NCBI GenBank assembly: GCA_016714225.1
Contig: JADJNS010000005.1
Location: 434,001-498,000 of the forward strand
Length of the DNA stretch: 64,000 bases
Direction: 5' to 3'
Source: Archangiaceae bacterium
Lineage (GTDB): Bacteria > Myxococcota > Myxococcia > Myxococcales > Myxococcaceae
Positions 28,189 through 39,428 of the stretch are shown here, in pieces. Position 1 is the stretch's first letter, and the number at the start of each line of letters is the position of its first letter. A program made the translations under genes and the position numbers. The notes beneath the pieces were generated by a model. That model saw nothing but the letters and a program-made list of their open reading frames with translations. It made no database searches and was not told the DNA's origin.

Positions 28189-30018
28189 TCACGCCCGCAG
28201 CGTCGCCACGCCGCGCAAGAGCAGGTCGTTCACCACCGTGGCGACCTCTTGCGGCGTCGCGCCCAACCGCGCCATCACATCGCGCGGCAAGAGCTTCACC
28301 TCGCACAAGAGCTGCGCAATCGCCCGGTACTGCGGCGGCCCGACCGACGCGTAGAGCTGGTACAGCTCGGCATCGACCTCGAGCGCCTTGGCCCCGGCCT
28401 GGGCCTCTTCGCGAGACCGGCGCTTCATCTCGTTGAGATGCTCGGCCATGTACGCGAGCAGGTCTTCGGTGCTCTGCCCCCCGAACGCGCTGGGCAGCGA
28501 CTCACCCCCGAAGGCCAGGCTGCCCTCGATGCCGCGCCCGGTGATGAACGCTGTCAGCGCCTGGGTCGGGTCCAACGTCTGGTTCTCGACCCGCGCCACG
28601 GCCTGGGTCAGCACGCCCGACGTGAAATAGAGCCGAAACGTCGCCCAGGCATCGGTGGCGTCGAGCCTCCCCGTGACCTTCAGCTTCGAGAGCAGCTTCA
28701 GCACCCACTGCGCCCCGAGCGCCGACAGGTTCTGGGTCACGCTCTGCCCGCCGCTCGCCAGGCGCTCGAAGCGCCGCCGCGGCTCGAGCAGCTCGCGCAC
28801 CTGCAGCTCGAGCGCGTTCATGCGCAGCGACTTCGGGTAGTACGCCTGCGCTCCCGCGTGCATCGCGCGCAGCGACTCGCGGTAGTCGTCGTGGCAGCTG
28901 AACAGCGCCACCGGAGTCTCCTGGGTGCGCGCGTCTTCCCGCAGCACCCGCAAGAGGCCCCAGCCGTCGAGCCGCGGCATGTTCAGGTCCGCGATGACGA
29001 TCTCGAACGGGCGCTCGAGCAGCTTCTGCATCGCCTCGACCCCGTCGGCGGCGGTGTCGACCGGGTACCCCTTCTTCGAGAAGTAGGTCTGAAACAGCTT
29101 CGACAGCGCCGGGTCGTCGTCGACGAACAGCACCGCGGTCTGCGACACGTCGCTCGCCGCCTCGACGGTGGGCGCGGTGGCCGGCACGCCCGCCGAGCCG
29201 GCCGCCAGGTTCGCGTAGCCGGTGGGAGGCGGCGCGGTCGGCCGCGGCGGCTCGAGGGCAGCGGGGGGCGGCGGCGCGGCAGCGGGCCCGGGCGCGACCT
29301 GCGGCGAAGCCCCCGCCAGCTGCAGCTCGAGCGGCTCGTCGGCCTCGCCCGAGAGCGCGTCCCACTCGAACAGGCCGCCGGCTCCGTCGGCGCCCTCGCT
29401 GAACTGCCACTGCGCCTCCGGCAGCGCGCCCAGCGACGCGAGCGCGGTGGGGCCCTGCTGCTTGCCGAACCACGCGCTCTGCAGCACGCCCTTCACGAAG
29501 AACGCGCGGCCTTCGTTCGAGGCGCCCTCGTTCACGCTCAGCGTGCCGGTGCGGTGGGCGCGAATGAGGTGCTCGAGCAGCGACTGCAGGTCGCGCCCGG
29601 TGCCCGAGCCGCGCAGCTGCCCGCGCCGCTCGGGAAGCTCGCGCGGCAACAGGCGCAGCCGCGCCAGGTGCAGCCGCGGAGAGAACGGCAGCTGCAGCAG
29701 CTCGACCACCCCGGTCTTCATCTGCCGCACGTAGGCGGCCTCGCGCACGTCCTGGCACAGCAGTACGATGGGCAGGGTCGCGAACTGCGCCTGCCGCTCG
29801 AGGGTGGCGAGCAGGCGGCCGAGCGTGTCGCTGCCCAGCTCGGCGCGCACCCAGAGCAGCTGCGGGTTGAAGCCTCTCAGCGCATCGATGAGCGCGCGCG
29901 CCTCGAAGGCGCACGCCTGCGGGTCGAGCCCCGCCGCGTCGAGCGTCATCGCGACCTGCTGACCCGAGACCGGGTCCGGGTCGAGCACCAGAATACGGAG
30001 ACCTTGCCCGTTGCTCAC
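28189..30018 (-). CDS. Double-receiver regulator with two DUF4388 domains
   Basis: 609 aa from GTG at 30018. The order is a degenerate receiver (1-130), a DUF4388/PatA-like domain (RDLQSLLEHLIRAHRTGTLS, RAFFVKGVLQSAWFGKQQG), a Pro-rich linker, a canonical receiver (AVLFVDDDPALSKLFQTYF, phospho-Asp in VIADLNMPRLDG, Lys in YYPKSLR), and a second DUF4388-like domain (WVLKLLSKLKVTGRLDA, RLYFTSGVLTQAVAR). DUF4388 proteins are common in myxobacteria and are thought to mediate protein contacts in signalling or polarity systems. No kinase is adjacent. Confidence 0.85.
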   Translation of the reverse strand: MSNGQGLRILVLDPDPVSGQQVAMTLDAAGLDPQACAFEARALIDALRGFNPQLLWVRAELGSDTLGRLLATLERQAQFATLPIVLLCQDVREAAYVRQMKTGVVELLQLPFSPRLHLARLRLLPRELPERRGQLRGSGTGRDLQSLLEHLIRAHRTGTLSVNEGASNEGRAFFVKGVLQSAWFGKQQGPTALASLGALPEAQWQFSEGADGAGGLFEWDALSGEADEPLELQLAGASPQVAPGPAAAPPPPAALEPPRPTAPPPTGYANLAAGSAGVPATAPTVEAASDVSQTAVLFVDDDPALSKLFQTYFSKKGYPVDTAADGVEAMQKLLERPFEIVIADLNMPRLDGWGLLRVLREDARTQETPVALFSCHDDYRESLRAMHAGAQAYYPKSLRMNALELQVRELLEPRRRFERLASGGQSVTQNLSALGAQWVLKLLSKLKVTGRLDATDAWATFRLYFTSGVLTQAVARVENQTLDPTQALTAFITGRGIEGSLAFGGESLPSAFGGQSTEDLLAYMAEHLNEMKRRSREEAQAGAKALEVDAELYQLYASVGPPQYRAIAQLLCEVKLLPRDVMARLGATPQEVATVVNDLLLRGVATLRA

Positions 30019-30055
30019 GTTCGCGGCCCCAAGCCTACGCGCATGGAAGGGAAAG

Positions 30056-31588
30056 TCACTTCATCGACAGGAGCACGTGCTCGCGCCGGGCCTCGAGAAA
30101 GGCGGCGGCCGGCTTCAGGGTGAGCGCGAACACCGCGGCGCCCAGCAGCAGCGCCCCCACCCCCCAGGGAACCACGTAGGCCGGCGCGTAGTGCATCACC
30201 AGCCAGTGGGTCAGCCCCAGGCTGCCGGCGATGGCGAAGGTGCCGAACAGGTTCACCAGCACCACCGGCAGCGGAGGCGCGGTGCCGCGCAGGCCGCTGC
30301 GCGAGAGGGTGCGCGGCCACACTGCCGAGACGAAGCGGCCCAGGGTGGCCATCATCAGGTTGATGGTGAGAAACACGCACAGGCCGGCGATGCACTCGCT
30401 CGAGCTCTCTTCTCGCACCAGCCGCAGGAACACCGCCAGCACCGCGCCCTCGAGCAGCGCCAGCGAGAGCACCGCCAGGTGCTTGCCGCGCAGCAGGGTG
30501 GCGCTGCTCACCGGCAGGCGGAACAGCTCGGCCACCGCAGGGCCGTCGAAGCCGAACAGGTTGAAGTGAAACTGCACCGTGCCCAGCGCCGCGTAGATGA
30601 ACACCGCCAGCGACGCGCGCTGCTGGTGAAACAGCATCTGCATCACCCACGGCACCATCACCATCGCGAACAGCGGCGCCACCAGGCTGTAGCGGCCCAG
30701 CGGAGTGCGAAAGAGCGTCGACAGGTGCAGGCGGGCGATGCCGGCGTCAGGCGAGTCGAAGGTCCACAGCCCCTTCTCGCGCTCGGTGGCCACCGCGGCG
30801 TGCGCGGTGTGCTCGCGGCCCATCACCCAGGCGCCGATGAGCAACAGCATGAGCGGCCCGGCCAGCCCCTCGCACAGCCGGCCCAGCGCGTCCCACCCGC
30901 CGGCGGGGGCGCCCAGCAGGCGGGTCGAAGGCAGGTAGCGCACCGAGTCGGTGAGCCGGAGCAGCCGCTCGAAGCCGTGCTCGCGGCGCGGCCCGTCGAG
31001 CCAGGCCGCCACGCGCGGAGAGAAGCCCATGGCCAGCGCGCCGACCAGCACCAGCGCGATGCGGGCGCGCCGGGCGATGGCCGCGAGCAGCTCGCCCAGC
31101 ACGAACTGGGCGCCCAGCAGCACGACCAGGTGCACGGCGAGCATCACCACCAGGCGGGGAATCAGCCCGGGCTGCGCGACCGCGAGGCCGACGTGCAGCG
31201 CGGTGAGCCCCATGATGCACCCCAGGGTGAGGGGCTCGGCGGCGCGCGCGGCGAGCTCGGCGAACAGCAGCGTGAGCGGCCGCACCGGGTAGGCCTTGAG
31301 CTGCCCCACCTCGAGCAGGCGCCCCGAGCCGGTGAGGCCGAACATGAGGCCCAGCCCCCAGCTCAGCGCGAACAGGGTGGCGCCGGCGAGGGTGAGCCCC
31401 CGCCCGTCGAGGTCGCGGCCGGCCGCCCAGCCCAGCGCCAGCATCGCGGTCGAGAAGCCGAGCGTGCCGACGCCCCAGCACACGGCGATGAACGCCAGCG
31501 CGAGGTTGCGACCGCCGCGGGTGAGCTGGCGGGTGCTGCGGTTCCACGCGCTCTGGGCGTGGGCGGCGACCAGCGCCCTCAGAGCCAC
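30056..31588 (-). CDS. ABC-2 type transporter permease
   Basis: 510 aa from GTG at 31588 with about ten or more hydrophobic helices spread along the whole length (for example LALAFIAVCWGVGTLGFST, LVVMLAVHLVVLLGAQFVLG, AVLSLALLEGAVLAVFLRL, VPWGVGALLLGAAVFALTL). It lacks an ATPase domain and overlaps the end of the ATP-binding gene by 10 bp, so the two form one exporter. The substrate is not evident. The large cytoplasmic loop in the middle (residues about 195-300) resembles Bacillus-type bacteriocin/ABC-2 exporter permeases. Confidence 0.85.
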   Translation of the reverse strand: MALRALVAAHAQSAWNRSTRQLTRGGRNLALAFIAVCWGVGTLGFSTAMLALGWAAGRDLDGRGLTLAGATLFALSWGLGLMFGLTGSGRLLEVGQLKAYPVRPLTLLFAELAARAAEPLTLGCIMGLTALHVGLAVAQPGLIPRLVVMLAVHLVVLLGAQFVLGELLAAIARRARIALVLVGALAMGFSPRVAAWLDGPRREHGFERLLRLTDSVRYLPSTRLLGAPAGGWDALGRLCEGLAGPLMLLLIGAWVMGREHTAHAAVATEREKGLWTFDSPDAGIARLHLSTLFRTPLGRYSLVAPLFAMVMVPWVMQMLFHQQRASLAVFIYAALGTVQFHFNLFGFDGPAVAELFRLPVSSATLLRGKHLAVLSLALLEGAVLAVFLRLVREESSSECIAGLCVFLTINLMMATLGRFVSAVWPRTLSRSGLRGTAPPLPVVLVNLFGTFAIAGSLGLTHWLVMHYAPAYVVPWGVGALLLGAAVFALTLKPAAAFLEARREHVLLSMK

Positions 31589-32322
31589 GAGAGCTCACCC
31601 TTGCGGTGACCGCCCACCAGCTCGAGGAACAGGCCCTCGAGCGTGGCGTGGGTGCGCTTGACCTCGTCGAGGGGGCCGAAGCCGACCAGGCGCCCCTTCT
31701 CGATGATGGCGACCCGGGGGCAGAGGGCCTCGACGATTTCCAGCACGTGGGTGGTGAGCACCACGGTCACCCCGCGCGCCTGCAAGAGCGCGATGAGGTC
31801 TTTGATGGTGCGGCTGGTGACGGTGTCGATGCCCTCGAAGGGCTCGTCGAGCACCACCAGCCTGGGCGAGTGAATCAGCGCCGACGAGAGCGCCAGCTTC
31901 TTCTTCATGCCGAAGCTGTAGTCGGCGATGACGGTGCCCCTGGGCGGGAGCAGCTCGAGCCTGTCCATCAGCTCGGCGGCGCGGGCGTCGGCGGTCTTGG
32001 TGTCGAGCCCGTACATGCGAGCGACGAAGCGCAGGTACTGCGGGCCGCTGAGCATGTCGAGCAGCGCCATCTCTTCGGGCATGGCGCCCACGTCGCGCCG
32101 GGTCTCGAGGGGGAACTTCGCGACGTCGCGCCCCAGCACCTCGACGCGCCCGGCGGTGGGCTGCAGCAGGCCCGAAATCATCTTGAGCGTGGTCGACTTG
32201 CCGGCGCCGTTGCGGCCGAGCAGGCCAATCAACGAGCCGGGCTCGAGGGCGAAGCTGACCTCGTGAACTGCGCGTACGGCGCCGAAGTCCTTGGTGACGC
32301 CGAAGAGCTCCAGCGCGTTCAT
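31579..32322 (-). CDS. ABC transporter ATP-binding protein
   Basis: 247 aa. Walker A GRNGAGKST, a Q-loop-like PEEMALLDMLSG, signature DYSFGMKKKLALSSAL (the S-x-G-x-x-x motif is divergent, SFGMK), Walker B LVVLDEPFEG and switch His in LTTHVLE are all present. It belongs to the ABC-2 (CcmA-like) exporter ATPases and drives the permease encoded next to it. ATG at 32322. Confidence 0.93.
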   Translation of the reverse strand: MNALELFGVTKDFGAVRAVHEVSFALEPGSLIGLLGRNGAGKSTTLKMISGLLQPTAGRVEVLGRDVAKFPLETRRDVGAMPEEMALLDMLSGPQYLRFVARMYGLDTKTADARAAELMDRLELLPPRGTVIADYSFGMKKKLALSSALIHSPRLVVLDEPFEGIDTVTSRTIKDLIALLQARGVTVVLTTHVLEIVEALCPRVAIIEKGRLVGFGPLDEVKRTHATLEGLFLELVGGHRKGELSWL

Positions 32323-32353
32323 CGAAGCGCGCAGGGTACTACGGGGTCTGGCA

Positions 32354-32875
32354 TCAGGCGCCGGTGAACGGCGCGCCGGCTCCGTCGCCGAGCAGCGCCT
32401 CGAGCGAGCCGCGCGCCGACTGGCGCAGGGCCTCGACCGCGGGAGACTCGCGCATGAGGTTGACGGCGTCGGCGCTCATGATGCGAACCGACGAGCGGCC
32501 GAAGGCGCAGCGCACCGAGTAGCCGAACGAGAGCGCGCCGAGGCCGACCATGAGCAGGGTGCCGCCGGCGCCGTAGGGGGCCGCGGCGCGGCAGAGGCTG
32601 ACCAGGGCCGGGGCGACGGTGAAGAAGGTGTCGCGCGAGAGCAGGCCGCGGGCGTCGAGGCGGCCTTCGTCGAAGGTGACGCTGAGCCACTCGGGCGGGA
32701 GCAGCGCGTGGGTGCGCAGCTCTTCGAGCACCGCCTCGGCGCTGCGCGGCCAGGTGGGCACCGCCTCGAGGGGGAACCCGGGCAGAATCGCGTCGCGGGT
32801 CTCCGCGCAGAGGAAGTCGTCGGTGTTGAGCTGGGGGAGCTTCACTTCGCCGAAGAGAGCGACGTCACAGAGCAT
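32354..32875 (-). CDS. Hypothetical protein
   Basis: 173 aa from ATG at 32875. No family is recognised. The sequence is mixed alpha/beta with one hydrophobic stretch near residues 100-118 (YGAGGTLLMVGLGALSFGYS) and acidic N-terminal half (LNTDDFLCAETRDAILPGF). It precedes the ABC exporter genes on the same strand with a 31-bp gap. Third-position GC is as high as in neighbours, which supports coding. Longer in-frame starts upstream would include Arg/Pro-rich sequence typical of a shadow frame, so I kept the inner ATG. Confidence 0.6.
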   Translation of the reverse strand: MLCDVALFGEVKLPQLNTDDFLCAETRDAILPGFPLEAVPTWPRSAEAVLEELRTHALLPPEWLSVTFDEGRLDARGLLSRDTFFTVAPALVSLCRAAAPYGAGGTLLMVGLGALSFGYSVRCAFGRSSVRIMSADAVNLMRESPAVEALRQSARGSLEALLGDGAGAPFTGA

Positions 32876-33605
32876 GGTGCAACGAGTCTGTCGCAGGCGC
32901 GCGCCGAGGCTAATTTTCGGCCCGGTTCTGGTGGGGCGCACCATGGACTCCACGTGGCGACCCGCCGACGGTGCGCCGGCAGGGGCAGGCTCGCGACGGG
33001 CCACTTTCGGCTCCGAAGGTGATTCTGCGGGGCCGATGGGCGGGGGCGAGCGACCCAGAGAACCTGGGGCGACGTGGGTGCGTCGTCGCGGCGAAGGTCA
33101 GGCGTGGAAAGGGAGCTGGGTTCTGCTCCCCGGGTCGCCTCGACGTCTGCGCCAACACCGCCGCAGCGAAGGGGGAGTATTCGGGGTTCGTGGCGCGGCG
33201 GTAGATGCTCCCGCTTCGCCACGCGGGAGTATTCAGGTGCACGGGGTGAACCTTTATCTACCCACGTCGAGCGCTCGAGCCGCGCACCGCGCCCCGTCGC
33301 GGTCGCGGCGCGCGCCATGCCGGCCGTGCCCTCATTCGCTTGCAGCGCAGAGGGCCACGCGACCGAGGGGCTACCCGAGCGAGGAGGGGCCGCGCCCAAG
33401 GCTGACGAAGGCGCAGACCAGCGAGCAGCGCGGAGAAGGAGCCGGCCTCAGCGCGGTTCCCCACCCCACAGGGCCCACCGTCGGCGACTCGGCTACGCTC
33501 GCAGCCATGCCGGCAGCGCTCCGCATCTTCCTGAGGTCGCTGTTCTTCGCGGGCGTCGGCGGTCACCGCCGGCGTGCTGGCGGGCAAAGCGCAGCAGCGC
33601 TGACG
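32876..33605. other. Gene-poor 730-bp region with inverted repeats
   Basis: No convincing gene is seen on either strand; the open frames are Arg/Pro-rich. Two inverted repeats stand out: GGCGCACC (32935-32942) with its complement at 32970-32977, and CGTGGCG (33189-33195) with its complement at 33217-33223. The second hairpin is flanked by a direct repeat GGGAGTATTC at 33173-33182 and 33225-33234. Near the right end, ATG at 33507 opens a short frame (MPAALRIFLRSLFFAGVGG) that, with one frame change, would continue VTAGVLAGKAQQR; it may be a broken small membrane peptide. Local base composition is slightly less GC-rich around 33230-33265. Confidence 0.4.
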
Positions 33606-34424
33606 TCAGGGCGCACAGACCGTCACGCCCGCGTCGCCCCCTAGGCAGAGATTTCCCTCCGAGCACTGCTCGCTGCGCAAGCACCGCTCACCGGCGCCGA
33701 GCCACCCTTCGAGCTGGCACCGGTCTGCCGAGCAGACCAACCCCGACGGGCACTGCCCGGCGTCGCAGGCCACGCCGATGCTCTTCGCCGGGTCGACGCT
33801 GGCGCGGTAGGCCGAGAGGCCCGCATCGGGAGCGCCACAAGAGTCGAGCGAGACGAGCGTGTAGCTCGCGCTCGACTCGACCCGCGACCCTCCGTCGAAC
33901 GCCAACCCGAAGCGCAGCTGCAATTGGGCGTACTCGCTGCTCAGCTGCCACCACGCGATGATGTCGAGGGAGACCTGGCAGCCGCTGGCCGTCAGCGCGA
34001 GGCCGGTGCTGCCGCCGCCGCCGTACTGCAGGGTGACTCCGCCCAGGGCCGCGCAGACCTCACCGCCGTCACGGCTCAAGGTGAGCGTGGTGTCGTGGGC
34101 CTGGGCGAGGCAGCTGCCGGTGTTCGAGAAGTGCAGCAGCCACTGGTCTTCGGCTGCGCAGCTCGGCGACAGCGCGACGCACGGGTGCGGACACTCGAAC
34201 GAGCAGTAGGGCGGGTACCCAGAGCTGGCGCAGCTGGAGTGCGCGGTGCAGCCAGCGGGCGGCGTCGGGCAACCCAGGCAGCTCGCCCCACCGCCGCCCG
34301 TGCCTCCTCCTCCACCACCACCCGCGACGCCTCCACCACCGCCAGTACCTCCGGCGCCCCCGTCGACCACCGGCTGCGGAGTGGAACAGCAGCACAGCAG
34401 AGCAACGAGCGTCGCGAAGCGCAT
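33606..34424 (-). CDS. Cys-rich secreted lipoprotein
   Basis: 272 aa from ATG at 34424. A lipoprotein signal (LVALLCCCS) is followed by a Gly-rich linker (residues about 22-46), a Cys-rich segment (CLGCPTPPAGCTAHSSC), a central beta-rich domain with LHFSNTGSCLAQ and TLTLSRDGGEVCAALGG, and a final Cys-rich part (CDAGQCPSGLVCSADRC, CLRSEQCSEGNLCLGG). This layout is common in myxobacterial surface lipoproteins, but no function is known. Its stop lies at the edge of the gene-poor region. Confidence 0.7.
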   Translation of the reverse strand: MRFATLVALLCCCSTPQPVVDGGAGGTGGGGGVAGGGGGGGTGGGGASCLGCPTPPAGCTAHSSCASSGYPPYCSFECPHPCVALSPSCAAEDQWLLHFSNTGSCLAQAHDTTLTLSRDGGEVCAALGGVTLQYGGGGSTGLALTASGCQVSLDIIAWWQLSSEYAQLQLRFGLAFDGGSRVESSASYTLVSLDSCGAPDAGLSAYRASVDPAKSIGVACDAGQCPSGLVCSADRCQLEGWLGAGERCLRSEQCSEGNLCLGGDAGVTVCAP

Positions 34425-34449
34425 GGGCGCCTCGAGTATGCCCGAGCGC

Positions 34450-35022
34450 TCAGTGCCCCTGGTGCGCCTCAGCCACCGGCGGGTCGGCGGGCTCGCCCTT
34501 GCTCTCGACGTGGTCGGCGTGCCCGAGCACGAACGAGGTGTACGCGAGCAGCGCGACCGAGGTCGCCGCCACCATCGCCGCCACCATCAACAGCCGTCGC
34601 CCATTCAGCAGCAGCGCGATGCCGGCCAGCACGATGCCCAGCTCCACGATGGTGGCCGAGTACTCGTAGAAGTGCTCCTTGTGCTCGGCGTCGGCTTCTT
34701 CGCCCTCGAGACCCACCGCGCGGTGCCGAATCTCGTCTTTCTCTTTCTCGTAGCGGCCCAGCTGGGCGTCGAGCTCGGCGACCTTGGCCGCGTCACCCGC
34801 CACCTGGTCGCGGCGCAGCTGGGTGAGCAGCATCTTGGTGCTCTTCGACTGGTAGTACGCCCACTGGTTGGTGGCGCGGTTCGACGAGAGAATCGCCTTG
34901 GTCCGCGCCTGGTTGGTGAGCATGTTCGCGAACGCCAACACCACGGTGAACACGGCGATCGCCACTGCGGCCCGCTTCTGAAACGGGTCGCTGGCGTCGG
35001 CGTGATGACCGTGGCCGCTCAT
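34450..35022 (-). CDS. DUF4337-family membrane protein
   Basis: 190 aa. His-rich start (SGHGHHADASDPFQKR), TM helix at about 19-35, a family-typical ARTKAILSSNRATNQWAYYQSKSTK segment, a coiled-coil middle and two C-terminal TM helices (about 122-142 and 146-166), ending in a His/Glu-rich tail. DUF4337 proteins are of unknown function. The gene follows gyrA by 3 bp on the same strand but gyrase is upstream in transcription only if read-through occurs in the opposite sense, since this gene precedes gyrA in no order that implies a shared role. Confidence 0.75.
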   Translation of the reverse strand: MSGHGHHADASDPFQKRAAVAIAVFTVVLAFANMLTNQARTKAILSSNRATNQWAYYQSKSTKMLLTQLRRDQVAGDAAKVAELDAQLGRYEKEKDEIRHRAVGLEGEEADAEHKEHFYEYSATIVELGIVLAGIALLLNGRRLLMVAAMVAATSVALLAYTSFVLGHADHVESKGEPADPPVAEAHQGH

Positions 35023-35025
35023 GAC

Positions 35026-37782
<2,757 letters not shown>

Positions 37783-37788
37783 GACTTC

Positions 37789-38349
37789 CTACTCGAAGGC
37801 CTTGGCGATCTTCTCCAGCACCGCCTGCTCTTCCTTGGAGACGTGATTGCCCATGCCGAGGAAGCCGCCGCTCGCTTCGGCCACCGAGCGCGCGCGACCC
37901 ACCACTTCGTTCTTCATCAGCGTCTTCTCGTCGGGGCCGAGGTGCGCGCAGATGGCCGCGATGTACCGCTTCCACGTCTCGAAGAGGTCTTTGGCCGGCT
38001 GGTTCTTCAGCCAGGCGTCGATGATTTCGGCCGCCGCGCCGCTCACGCCGGTCTTCTTCGCCGCGTCGAGCACCGCGCGCCTCTCTTTGTCGTCGACCAC
38101 CCCGTCGGCCCACGCCACCTCGACCACCGGCAACAGGCCGAACGCGGTGACCGTCGAAGCGCCCAGCTTGAGCTCGAGCAGCTTGTCGAGCAGCTCGCCC
38201 GTGCTGATGCCGGTCAGCCGGGTGATCGCCTCTCGGTCGAGCTTCTTCTGGTTCTCCGCCTGAAGCTTTTCGGTCAGCTTCTGGTTCATCTGGCGGAAAA
38301 AGGCCTCTTCGAGCTCCTTGCCGCGATCTCCGAGTGCGTCGTTCGACAT
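37789..38349 (-). CDS. TerB-like helical protein
   Basis: 186 aa from ATG at 38349. An N-terminal charged helix (ELEEAFFRQMNQKLTEKLQ) is followed by a helical domain with PVVEVAWADGVVDDKERRAV, the acidic motif of the tellurite-resistance TerB/DjlA N-terminal fold, and SKEEQAVLEKIAKAF at the end. TerB-like domains are metal-binding helical bundles found in membrane-stress and signalling contexts; the role here is unknown. The gene lies 6 bp upstream of gyrA on the same strand, so the two are probably co-transcribed. Confidence 0.7.
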   Translation of the reverse strand: MSNDALGDRGKELEEAFFRQMNQKLTEKLQAENQKKLDREAITRLTGISTGELLDKLLELKLGASTVTAFGLLPVVEVAWADGVVDDKERRAVLDAAKKTGVSGAAAEIIDAWLKNQPAKDLFETWKRYIAAICAHLGPDEKTLMKNEVVGRARSVAEASGGFLGMGNHVSKEEQAVLEKIAKAFE

Positions 38350-38402
38350 GCGGGTGGTTATTTCAACGCCGCCTGCCCCCTGCAAGGGCAGAATGCGCCG
38401 CC

Positions 38403-39167
38403 ATGCAGCGGCTTTTTTCCCTCGTGCTCCTCGCGTTTTTGGCGTCGTGCGCGACCCCCCCGCCCCCTCCGCCGCCGCCTGCTCGAGACCTCCGCGAAGA
38501 GCTGCGAAGGCACGGCGAGTGGATCCTCGTTTCGCCGTACGGAAAGCTGTGGCACCCCAACGCCAGCGAGGTGGGCCAGGGCTTCGTGCCCTACCTCTCG
38601 GGCGGGCAGTGGCAGCTCACCCCGCGCGGCTGGAGCTTCGAGGCGAAGTGGCCCTGGTCGGACGTCGTCTTTCACCACGGCCGCTGGCTGTGGACGCAGG
38701 ACTACGACTGGCTGTGGTCCTTCGACGAGCTCCACGGCCTCGCCTTCGTCGACTGGCGGCAAGGCTCGGAGTGGGTGGGCTGGTCGCCGCAGCCTCCCAT
38801 CGCGCCGCGCGCCGGAGCCCCCGCCCCCGAGCGCCGCTGGTTCTACGTGAAGGCCCGGCACCTCGCGCAAGACGAGCTGGTCAAGTACGTGCTCGGCGGC
38901 GACGAGCACGTGAAGGCCATGCAGCACAGCGACGACCTCGCCGCCGGCCCGTTCTCGGGCCCAGGCGTCGACTTCGTCACCACCCAGGGCGGCCTGGTGG
39001 GCGAGGCCGACGGCGGCTACCGCGTGCCCGAGCTCGCCGCGCCTGCCCCCGAGCCCGTGGTGCAGCCCGAGGCGCCCCGGTCGAACGTCGAGGTCGAGCC
39101 CGCCGAGAAGCCCGCCCGCCCCGAGAAGCCGGCACCCAGGAAGACCCGGAAGAAGGGCAAGAAGTAG
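38403..39167 (+). CDS. DUF6600-like Trp-rich lipoprotein
   Basis: 254 aa from ATG at 38403. The lipoprotein signal (LVLLAFLASCAT) leads to a polyproline run, then a Trp/Gly/Tyr-rich domain (HGEWILVSPYGKLWHP, GWSFEAKWPWSDVVFHHGRW, YDWLWSFDELHGLAFVDW, EWVGWSPQPP) that matches the repeating pattern of DUF6600 proteins. A Pro/Lys-rich tail ends in KTRKKGKK, likely disordered. The family has no assigned function; members are secreted or surface-linked. It diverges from the TerB-like gene with a 53-bp gap. Confidence 0.75.
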   Translation: MQRLFSLVLLAFLASCATPPPPPPPPARDLREELRRHGEWILVSPYGKLWHPNASEVGQGFVPYLSGGQWQLTPRGWSFEAKWPWSDVVFHHGRWLWTQDYDWLWSFDELHGLAFVDWRQGSEWVGWSPQPPIAPRAGAPAPERRWFYVKARHLAQDELVKYVLGGDEHVKAMQHSDDLAAGPFSGPGVDFVTTQGGLVGEADGGYRVPELAAPAPEPVVQPEAPRSNVEVEPAEKPARPEKPAPRKTRKKGKK

Positions 39168-39176
39168 CGCGTCGAA

Positions 39177-39197
39177 GTGTCCTCACCGCGAGGACAC
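39177..39197 (+). terminator. Hairpin after the DUF6600 gene
   Basis: A perfect 8-bp stem (GTGTCCTC) with a 5-nt loop (ACCGC) begins 10 bp after the stop codon. No T tract follows, so it is a candidate terminator or mRNA 3' stabiliser. Confidence 0.5.
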
Positions 39198-39248
39198 CTC
39201 GGGCCCCTGGAGAGGCGCCCCGCGGGGCATGGCGGAGGCTCGCGCCCG

Positions 39249-39428
39249 ATGCTGTTCGGCGCGCTGGTACTGGCCGCCAACCCCTACCTCGACGAGGGCA
39301 AGCGGCTGGTCGACCGCATGCACTACCCCGAGGCCGAAGACGTCTACACCTCGGCGCTGGCCGATGACCCCGACCTCGCCGAGCGCAGTGGACGTTCTTC
39401 TGCCTCGTGCCGTGAGGCGCGTTTCTAG
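39249..39428 (+). pseudogene. Truncated TPR-protein gene
   Basis: 59 codons from ATG at 39249. The first about 45 residues (FGALVLAANPYLDEGKRLVD, PEAEDVYTSALADD) resemble the start of the TPR protein at 20262-21155 (VVAANPHLELGRKLVDELKY). Similarity then stops abruptly and the frame ends after about 14 unrelated residues in a TAG that shares its CTAG with the stop codon of the convergent cyclase gene. It is most simply read as the 5' remnant of a second TPR gene whose remainder was deleted, probably when this junction formed. Confidence 0.6.

Noticed and set aside
32910..33242. A 110-codon minus-strand frame in the gene-poor region
   Set aside because: Arg/Pro-rich with no secondary-structure logic, no ribosome-binding site and no similarity that I can name.
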